Below are positions 31,509 to 39,900 of a DNA stretch of 64,000 bases, piece after piece. The DNA lies in NCBI RefSeq assembly GCF_002257585.1, contig NZ_CP022743.1, forward strand, positions 2,418,001-2,482,000. Direction: 5' to 3'. Below the pieces are notes generated by a model. The model worked only from the letters and a program-made list of their open reading frames with translations, ran no database searches and was not told the DNA's origin. Origin of the DNA: Mucilaginibacter xinganensis. GTDB lineage: Bacteria > Bacteroidota > Bacteroidia > Sphingobacteriales > Sphingobacteriaceae. The stretch's first letter is position 1; every line of letters starts with the position of its first letter. Made by a program: the position numbers and the translations under genes.

Positions 31509-34403
31509 ATGAAATCAAAATTACGATCAATTAAAATAAGCTTTTTACTTACTGCACTTTTTGTACTTTGTAACGCTGTTTCTTTTGCGCAAACCATAAA
31601 AGGGAGCGTTACCAGCGCTAAAAACGGCGAAACATTAATAGGGGCCACTGTCCATATTCAAAAAGGCGATTTTAACCTCAATACTACCGTTAGGCTTGAT
31701 GGTACTTATGTTTTTAAAAATGTACCGGCAGGAATTTACACTTTACAGGTAAAGTTTGTTGGCTATAAAACCACCAACGATTATTCCGTTGAAGTAACCG
31801 GTACTGAAACAGCTGTGTTAAATGTGGCCATGGCTGATAATTCCACTTCTCTTAACGAGGTGACCATTACCGAGCACGCAAGCAAAGAAAGCGATAAGTC
31901 GGCCAGAAGCGACGAGCGGAACGCTAATAATACAATGAATGCGGTATCGGCCCATTCCATTGCGATCTCGCCGGATGTGCTGGTATCCAACGTACTTAGC
32001 CGTGTTTCGGGCATCTCGGTAGATAGGGGTAATACCGGAGACGCGCAGCATGCTATCATCCGCGGTATGGACAAGCAATATAACACTACTTTAATCAATG
32101 GGGTAAAAATCCCAAGTCCTGATAATAAAAACAGGTATGTTCCCCTGGATATTTTTCCTGCGGAACTGGTTGAAAAAATAGAGATCTCAAAGTCACTTAC
32201 ACCCGAAATGGAAGGTGATGCCTCCGGCGGCGTGATAAACCTGGTGATGAAAACCGCACCTGATAAATTAAGGATAGATGGCTACTTAGGTACAGGGTAT
32301 AGCCAGTTATTTATTAACAGGGGATTTAAAACCTTTAATTCGGGCCAGGTGCGCAGTAAAGCCCCCGGCGAAACGTTACCTCCGCTCGGCTTAGCTTCCA
32401 TCAACGATTTTCCATACCAAAACCTGGTTACCCGTTCAAAGAACGCTCCGCCTAATGCTGATTTTAGTTTAACCATTGGCGATCGTTTCCTGGATAAAAA
32501 GTTAGGCGTGATTTTTTCGGGCTCGTACCGCAATGATTACGCCGGTAACAATAGCTTTGAAATGGTGCAAACCCATACCGTAGGCCCTGCGCCAGACGTT
32601 AATTCTGTAAATACAGAAACAAACTTTCAGAGTTCCTATAATCGCAAATATTCATCTCAAATCAGCAGGCTAGGTACCATTGCGTCCGTTGATTATAAGT
32701 TCGATGCCAATAATTCTATCAACTTATTTGGATCCTATTTACAGCTGAATGAGCACCGGGTTAGGGAAACCGAAAACTTTGTATATGGCGGATATTCTTA
32801 CCAGGGCTATCATTACACTAACGGGATTGATAATTTAACCGAAACCCGTACAGACCTGCAAAGCATTTATAACGTTACCCTCAAGGGCAATCATAAAATA
32901 AACAATGCGTTTGCATTTGACTGGACGGTAGCAAACTCCGAGGCACAGCACAAGCAACCGGATATTGCTGAATTTAAAACTGCTTATAATACCAGCCCGG
33001 GGCCCAACGGCACCAATGAACCCACCCCCGGAAACCCGGGAAGCTCAACCTATGTGGCCTCCACCATAATTAATGGCCCTCGATATGTGCAGGACGAATC
33101 AAGGGTTTGGACTCATAACACCGATAAAGATATTTCTGCATATTTAAACCTGCATTACGATACCAGAATTTTTGGACGCAAGGCTTTATTTGCCGCCGGT
33201 GGTATGTTCAGGCATAAAACCAGGGACAATTTTGTGGATAGGTACACTTTAAACCATGGGTCTGATCCGGGTTCGCCAACTTCCGATGAATTGTATGTGT
33301 CTGTTCCCGATTCAAAATTTCAGTTTAACTCACCTGAGTATGCACGCGGATCATCCTACAGCGATCCGGGCGTATATACTTTTACCGAAAATATCCAGGG
33401 CGTATATGCGGACTTAAAATATATCTTAAGTGACCGTTTAAATATACTTTTTGGGTTAAGGGGCGAGAAAACTTACCAGCATTATGATTCATCGCTTCCG
33501 GTAACCTTCCCCGGCAAAACAGCAACCATAAATTATACCGATTATTTACCAAGCATAAACGCCAAGTATTCGCTTACGGAAAACCAGGCTATCAGGGCTT
33601 CTTATTTTCAGTCGGTTTTAAGGCCTGCCTATGCTGATCTTATTCCGTACCCGGATGCTACAGGCGAAACCTATGTAACCCAGGGAAATCCATATTTGCA
33701 GCACACCACCATCAATAATTTCGATTTACGTTACGAGGCGTTTCCCGGTGCGTTTGATGAACTGTTGTTTGGCGCTTTTTACAAATACCTGATCAACCCT
33801 ATTGAGCAGCAATTTATACACGGTACCGGCGAAAGCCTGGTACTACAGCCTGTTAACCTGGGCAATGCCCACAACTACGGGCTTGAATTCTCCGCGAAAA
33901 AATACTTCGGGAATATTGGCTTCGGTGCAAATTATACTTATACCCATTCAGTTATCACCTCAGTTAAAAGAATTGACGTGGTAAACCAGTCAGAGCCTAC
34001 CTATCGCGATCAAACACGCCCGTTGCAAGGGCAGGCAACCCATATCGGCAACTTTTCACTATTATATAAAGATACCAGGAACGGCCTGGATGCCCAGTTA
34101 GCCGTAGCCTACACCGGTGAAAGGATCAGGGCTGTATCTGAGTATTATGGGCTTGATACCTGGGAAAAAGCATCAGTTAACCTTGACTTTTCGGCGCAAA
34201 AATCATTTAGCAAACACTGGGTGATTTTTGTAAAGGTCAACAACATATTAAACACACCTTATCAGTTATTCATCAAACAAAACAACATCAATAATTACAC
34301 GGGCATTTTAAAATATCCTCACCAGGAAAGCCCCAATTATACCACCATCCAGTACGATCAGTATTACGCCCGGTACAACTTAGGTGCCCGCTTTAATTTT
34401 TAA
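31509..34403 (+). CDS. TonB-dependent outer-membrane receptor
   Basis: 964 residues. Signal peptide at ~1-28 (ends VSFAQ). A CarboxypepD_reg-like domain at ~29-115 (TIKGSVTSAKNGETLIGATV, GTYVFKNVPAGIYTLQVKFVGY). A plug domain at ~140-250 (NVLSRVSGISVDRGNTG, IIRGMDKQYNTTLINGVKIP, EIEGDASGG-like region ending VINLVMKT). A large 22-strand barrel ends in the typical C-terminal Phe (YYARYNLGARFNF). The plug motif MDKQYNTTLINGVKIPSPDN resembles receptors that import peptides or metal complexes rather than SusC glycan receptors, and no SusD follows. The next two genes encode lipoproteins likely to be cell-surface partners. Confidence 0.93.
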   Translation: MKSKLRSIKISFLLTALFVLCNAVSFAQTIKGSVTSAKNGETLIGATVHIQKGDFNLNTTVRLDGTYVFKNVPAGIYTLQVKFVGYKTTNDYSVEVTGTETAVLNVAMADNSTSLNEVTITEHASKESDKSARSDERNANNTMNAVSAHSIAISPDVLVSNVLSRVSGISVDRGNTGDAQHAIIRGMDKQYNTTLINGVKIPSPDNKNRYVPLDIFPAELVEKIEISKSLTPEMEGDASGGVINLVMKTAPDKLRIDGYLGTGYSQLFINRGFKTFNSGQVRSKAPGETLPPLGLASINDFPYQNLVTRSKNAPPNADFSLTIGDRFLDKKLGVIFSGSYRNDYAGNNSFEMVQTHTVGPAPDVNSVNTETNFQSSYNRKYSSQISRLGTIASVDYKFDANNSINLFGSYLQLNEHRVRETENFVYGGYSYQGYHYTNGIDNLTETRTDLQSIYNVTLKGNHKINNAFAFDWTVANSEAQHKQPDIAEFKTAYNTSPGPNGTNEPTPGNPGSSTYVASTIINGPRYVQDESRVWTHNTDKDISAYLNLHYDTRIFGRKALFAAGGMFRHKTRDNFVDRYTLNHGSDPGSPTSDELYVSVPDSKFQFNSPEYARGSSYSDPGVYTFTENIQGVYADLKYILSDRLNILFGLRGEKTYQHYDSSLPVTFPGKTATINYTDYLPSINAKYSLTENQAIRASYFQSVLRPAYADLIPYPDATGETYVTQGNPYLQHTTINNFDLRYEAFPGAFDELLFGAFYKYLINPIEQQFIHGTGESLVLQPVNLGNAHNYGLEFSAKKYFGNIGFGANYTYTHSVITSVKRIDVVNQSEPTYRDQTRPLQGQATHIGNFSLLYKDTRNGLDAQLAVAYTGERIRAVSEYYGLDTWEKASVNLDFSAQKSFSKHWVIFVKVNNILNTPYQLFIKQNNINNYTGILKYPHQESPNYTTIQYDQYYARYNLGARFNF

Positions 34404-34452
34404 TCATTAACAAAGCAATAAAATAAATTAACCATTATTCATTTCATCAGTC

Positions 34453-35895
34453 ATGAAAAAACTACAAATTATTTCATTATGTATATCGCTTTTCGCCCTT
34501 GCCGCGTGCAGTAAGAAAAGTGATAGCGTTGTGGTGTCAGTACCACAGATCCAGATTGGTAAAGCAATCAGCAATTCCGCCACTTTGCCGGCAGGTAATT
34601 ATAAAGGCACCATGCTGGCTAACCAAACTTATACCGTTGGCGGCGACATCACCATTAATGCGGGTGATACCCTGCTGATACAAAAAGGTGTTAAAATAAA
34701 TATGGCAAAAGGTGCCAATTTTATCGTCAACGGCGATTTAATAAGCCTGGGTACAAAAGACGCTCCGGTAACCATTACCGACCCGCGCCGCACCAAAACT
34801 ACCGGTTCGTCAACCGTGGCTACAGATTCTGCATACGTAGGCGGCTGGGGTGGTATTTACTGCAGCAACTCGGCAAACCTGGTAGTGTTAAAATGGACAC
34901 ACCTTGATTTTGGCGGCGCAGCATTAAAGGCACTTCCTTTTCCGCAGGCTACCGGCTTAAAAGCAGGCTCACAGTATATCCTATATTTTGAGAACCCTAA
35001 TGGGTTGTTTATAATGGAGGATTCGTGGATGTATGGATCGCCGGATGATGCAACTCGTTTTTATGGAGGTACATATAATATCATGAGAAATACCATGGAA
35101 AAATGCGGAAGCACAGGCGGCGACGGCTTTAATGCAAAAGGCAGCAGCGTAGGTAACATGGCTTATAACTTAATTATTGGCGGCGCAACCAATGGTACAA
35201 AAAGCGCAAGTGACGGAACCACAGCAGGCGAATGCCAGTTTGCCATGTACAATAACACCTATGTTAATGACGGGTTCAGGAATGACGGTGTTTACGGTGC
35301 AAGAAGCGGCTCGGTGGAAATAGAAAACAACTCAAGGGCTTTAGTTTATAACAACCTTATTGTTGATTGTAATTTTGGCGTACGTATTGCCGGCGGACCA
35401 GGCGGAGCAAAAGTTTACCTGGCCGATACTTTGTATAATGCATCCAGCGTAATCAAAAAAACTGCTTATGGTTACAATTTCTTTTATGGTGATAATGCCG
35501 CAATGACAGGCCAGTTTGTGCCTACCAGCGTTGCGCAACCCGTTGTAACGCATCCCCAGGCTACCGATATTCCAAATATGGCTGCATTTTTAGGTGCATC
35601 ATACACGTTTGGCTTTGTTTATGACGGTAGCTCATTAGTAGGTAAAAACAACCCAATGTTTGTAAACTACCCACTTCCCGCAGCTAATAATGCCTGGATC
35701 ACACAGGCTTCTGTTGATGGTTTTAACTTTCATTTACAGGCAGGTTCGCCAGCTGTTGGTAAAGGAACCACCACCGCATTCCAACCTATTACCGCGGGCA
35801 TTAAAATTGATCCGAATTTTGGTTCAAGCGGTATAACCGGTCCTGGTAAAGACATCGGCGCTTACCAGTTGGATGGCACAGGAAATCAACACTAA
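34453..35895 (+). CDS. Lipoprotein with parallel beta-helix fold
   Basis: 480 residues. Lipobox FALAAC at ~res 15-20 (MKKLQIISLCISLFALAAC), then SKKSDSVV. The body has repeated short strands and Asn/Gly turns (YTVGGDITINAGDTLLIQKG, KINMAKGANFIVNGDLISLG, LVVLKWTHLDFGGAALK, ALVYNNLIVDCNFGVRIAGG), typical of right-handed beta-helix proteins related to pectate-lyase-like lipoproteins. No catalytic residues are obvious. It is encoded 49 bp after the TonB receptor and probably forms its surface substrate-handling partner (inference). Confidence 0.82.
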   Translation: MKKLQIISLCISLFALAACSKKSDSVVVSVPQIQIGKAISNSATLPAGNYKGTMLANQTYTVGGDITINAGDTLLIQKGVKINMAKGANFIVNGDLISLGTKDAPVTITDPRRTKTTGSSTVATDSAYVGGWGGIYCSNSANLVVLKWTHLDFGGAALKALPFPQATGLKAGSQYILYFENPNGLFIMEDSWMYGSPDDATRFYGGTYNIMRNTMEKCGSTGGDGFNAKGSSVGNMAYNLIIGGATNGTKSASDGTTAGECQFAMYNNTYVNDGFRNDGVYGARSGSVEIENNSRALVYNNLIVDCNFGVRIAGGPGGAKVYLADTLYNASSVIKKTAYGYNFFYGDNAAMTGQFVPTSVAQPVVTHPQATDIPNMAAFLGASYTFGFVYDGSSLVGKNNPMFVNYPLPAANNAWITQASVDGFNFHLQAGSPAVGKGTTTAFQPITAGIKIDPNFGSSGITGPGKDIGAYQLDGTGNQH

Positions 35896-35947
35896 TTTTT
35901 TATAAACCCCGTACAGCATAACAACCCATTTTTAAAAAGATAATTAT

Positions 35948-36934
35948 ATGAAATACTTTAAAACCGGGTTGTTATGCTTTTTAATATTTGCGGTATTATC
36001 CTGCAAAAAATCAGGTACTGCGATAGCACCCCTAAAGGATTCCACCGGTACTGTGCCACCGGTAACGGTTTCATTCCCAAAAACAACGTACGATCCGTCG
36101 GCCCTTGATACCACCACGCAGTTTAATCCTATCCCGGTTGTTAATAACCTTTCGAGAAAAGATCTTCTGGAAATCTCTGGTGTTGCAGCCAGCAGGCTTA
36201 ATCCCGGTATACTGTACATTCATAATGACAGTGGTAATCTCAACCAAATTTATCTTACGGATGGGAGTGGAGCAGACAGGGGAACTATTACCTTAACTCC
36301 GGTTGGTAACAGGGATTGGGAAGATATAGCTGTTGGCCCTGGCCCCGTAGCTGGCGTAAATTATATTTATGTTGGCGATATAGGCGATAACCGCTCCGTT
36401 TATTCCTCTGTATTTGTTTACAGATTTCCTGAACCTGATTTAAAAGGAGCAGCATCACCATACATTGCAGCTATTTCAAACGTTGATATAATAGAATTAA
36501 AATATCCGACCGGGCCGTGCAATGCTGAAACATTGATGGTTGACCCGCTTACAAAAGATATTTATATCGCCAGTAAATCAAGTAACCTTTCACAAATATT
36601 TGTTGCCAGATACCCGCAAAGTATTACTTCAGCTACGGTAATGACACCTGTAGTGCAGCTGTTTTTTAACAAAGCAACCAGTGGCGACATTTCAGCCGAT
36701 GGGTCTGAAATTTTACTCAGAAGCAATGAACTAATCTGGTATTGGAAACTGGCCTCCGGCGTAACCGTTTCGGCAGGTTTACTTACTCAGCCGCAACGAG
36801 CGCCCTATTTTAACAATGAACCGCAGGGAGAAGGAATCTGCTTTGCGGCAGACGGGTCAGGATATTATACCAGCACAGAAATAAGAGACCATCCGGGTAA
36901 ACTGGCCACCATATCTTTTTATAAAAGGAAATAA
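35948..36934 (+). CDS. Lipoprotein with predicted beta-propeller, TonB operon member
   Basis: 328 residues. Lipobox AVLSC at ~res 15-19 (MKYFKTGLLCFLIFAVLSC), then KKSGTAIAPL. Repeated strands: LLEISGVAASRLNPGILYIHNDSG, NRDWEDIAVGPGPVAGVNYIYVGDIGDN, VDIIELKYPTGPCNAETLMVD, DGSEILLRSNELIWYWKL and QGEGICFAADGSGYYTSTE. The ISGVAAS...HNDSG, WEDIA and AETLMVD blocks match a family of secreted propellers often labelled only as hypothetical or phytase-like. It is encoded 52 bp after the beta-helix lipoprotein, completing a three-gene TonB unit. Confidence 0.78.
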   Translation: MKYFKTGLLCFLIFAVLSCKKSGTAIAPLKDSTGTVPPVTVSFPKTTYDPSALDTTTQFNPIPVVNNLSRKDLLEISGVAASRLNPGILYIHNDSGNLNQIYLTDGSGADRGTITLTPVGNRDWEDIAVGPGPVAGVNYIYVGDIGDNRSVYSSVFVYRFPEPDLKGAASPYIAAISNVDIIELKYPTGPCNAETLMVDPLTKDIYIASKSSNLSQIFVARYPQSITSATVMTPVVQLFFNKATSGDISADGSEILLRSNELIWYWKLASGVTVSAGLLTQPQRAPYFNNEPQGEGICFAADGSGYYTSTEIRDHPGKLATISFYKRK

Positions 36935-36963
36935 CACCAAAAATACTTCCGCCTGCTTGCATT

Positions 36964-39900
36964 TTACCTTATCAGGGTAAGGCTGCCCGATAAAACCTGT
37001 TGAAAAAGTTTAGTATCAATTACATAATAGTAAACGCCCGCCGGTAATTTTTTGCCGTTAAATACGCCATCCCATGGTTTACTATAACCTATGGAATGAT
37101 ACACCTTTTGGCCATACCTGGTAAAAATGTCAACAGTGGCATCTGTGTATGCTATTAACCCTTTAATATTCCATTGATCATTAACACCATCAGCATTTGG
37201 GGTAAAAGTATTGGGAGTAATTATCTCCGGCGAGACAATGACCCTTGCAGTATCTGTGTTGATACAGCCGCGCGCGTCAGTGATCTGCAATGTATAAGTA
37301 CGATCAACAACACCTGTAATCACCGGGTTTTTTACCGTGTTGCTGCTTATATCAAGGTTTGGCGTCCACAAATATTGTACATTTTCATCGCCTACTGTTG
37401 GCATTAAGGTTATTGTCCGGTTCCTTAAAACGTATCGTGTGCCACCCGCATTTACGGTTGGCGGAGGTATAAAGCTCACTTTCATCGTGTCGCTGGCAAT
37501 ATCACATGGCCCGGCACTGGTGGCAAATAAAATTAAGTTAACGGAGCCTGCCGCAACGTCTGCCGCACTTGGCATATATGCTGCATTTAATTGGTTTGCC
37601 GAAGGGCTGAATGTTCCTGTTCCTGATGTTTTCCATAAACCGCCACCGGCTATTTTAACGTTTCCATCCAGTTGCACATTGCTTGTTTGTGAACATACGC
37701 TTTGATCAGGACCGGCATTCACTGCCGGTGCCGGGCCAAAAAACACGCTTACACTGTCTACAGATATCGCACAATCATCGTCGCTTGTTGAAGTCAGGGC
37801 AAAATTAACTCTGCCATTGGCTTTATCTGCTGCGGTAGGTAAATACTGCGCGTGCAAGTCGGTTATTGAAGGGGAAAATGTTCCGGTGCCAGTGGTGGAC
37901 CATATCCCGGTTGATGTACCGCCGGTAACCTGGCCATTGAGTATAATATCCGGTGCTAAAACGCAAACAAACTGGTCCGGGCCTGCGTTGGCATGCGGAG
38001 GTTCCCGTACCACTACGGCAGCTGTTGAGGTAACGCTGGGGCAACCATCCACAAACACGTTTAAATTATAGGTGCCTAAATTAGCCAGCGTTACATTTGG
38101 AATATCCGGATTTTGCTGTGTAGATGTAAACCCGTTAGGTCCTGTCCATTGAAAAGTAGCATTAGCCAGGTCGGTTGTTCGTAATTTAATTGTACTGCCA
38201 ATACATATGGGCGAGTTGCTGTTGGCTATGGGCTTTGCAGGCTGCGGATTAATAATTACTACTAAAAAAAAGGTTGGCCCGGAGCAGCCGTTAGCGGATG
38301 GGTTTATAATATAAACCACGTGTGTAGCTACAGTACCTGTATTTATTAATGTTTCGGTAATAGTTGCCGATGTTTGATTGGATACCGCAGGGTTACTGAT
38401 ACCTGGTACTGCTGCACGGCTCCACCTGTAAGTTGTCCCCGGTAAACTCGAGGTAATGGTATAATCCTGCGGCTCCCCGCTGCATGCATTTGCGGTTTGC
38501 GAACTGGTTATATGCAGCGAAGGATTAACGGTTACGGTCAATATGAAAGGTGCTCCGGCGCAGGTACTTGTTGCTGACTGGATAATGTATTTTACATCAA
38601 CAGGCACGTTAGTGGTGTTGATCAGCGTTTCTCTTATAGTCCCTGTGTTTTGCCCCGAAATAGCGGTGTTCCCAATTCCGGCAACTGCCGCCCTGCTCCA
38701 TTCAAAGTTTGCTGCCGTATTAAATTTAATCTCATAATTAACAGGGTTTTGATCACAAATAGTAGCAGTTGGAGGGCTAATAACAGCAGGAGTGGGGTAA
38801 ACAGTAACAACATAGTTAAATGGATTTCCGGAACAACCGTTATTTACCGGCGTTATAATATAGGTAACATCAACAGCTGCACTGCTGGTGTTAATCAAAG
38901 TTTCAGTAATCGTATTACTGGTTTGATTTGCTGCGGCTGGGTTGCTTATTCCGGCCTTCTGCGCCCTGCTCCACAAAAAAGTAGCAGTTGGTATGTTAGC
39001 TGTTATAGTATAATTTAATGCGTTGCCACTACAAACTGATGCTATTGAGGAACTGGTAATCGCCGGAAGCGGTGATACCGTAACGTCAACCTGTGTTAAC
39101 GGACTAACGCAGCCATTTACTGTTTTTTGAACATAGTATGACTGGCTGGCAGTTAATGCAGGTGTTGTATACGTAGGGTTGACGGATAAAATATTACCGT
39201 TTACTGCCGCATCGTACCATACAAAGCTTCCCGTTAAATCTGTTGGTGTAAGGATAGCGCTATTGCCGGAGCATACCGGTACGTTAGGCACAACCGGCGC
39301 ATTGGGTACCGAATTAACAGTTACCGTTACAGCGGTGCGCGGGCTTGCAATCCCAATACTGTTCACCGTTTCAACATAATAGGTAGTATTTGTTAGCAGC
39401 GCTGGGGTAGTGTAACTGGCGCCGATAAACAGCAATGTGCCCGCCGTTGCAGCATCATACCAGTTATAGGTGCCGCCGGGTGCAATGGCTGATAAAGTTG
39501 CACTGCTGCCCAAACAAGTAGCATTGCCCGTAACTGTTGGTGATAAAGGCGTGTTTTTAAAAGTTATTGTAACGTTGTCTGATTTTGGCCCGCATGAGCC
39601 GGGCGGGTCACTGGAGGTAAACGTAAGCACGGCGGAAGTCTCTGCCGCACCCGGCGTATAAATCGCATTTGGGAGATTTATGTTTGAAAAAGATCCTGTT
39701 CCTCCCGACCATTTTGCAGTGGCACCGGCACTTACGCTGCCGTTTAGCTGGATGTTACTGCCCGCGGGCACTGTTTGATCAGGACCTGCACTGATGATAA
39801 CCCCCGGATCAATAGTAACGGTAGATGACGCTGTAGCACCTCCGCAGCTGCCAACTGCAGGAATAGTATTGGTAACAGTGTACGTTTGCGGAATACTTTT

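Noticed and set aside
31509..36934. Polysaccharide utilisation locus (SusC/SusD)
   Set aside because: The receptor has no SusD partner and the accompanying lipoproteins are beta-helix and propeller types without glycoside hydrolases.
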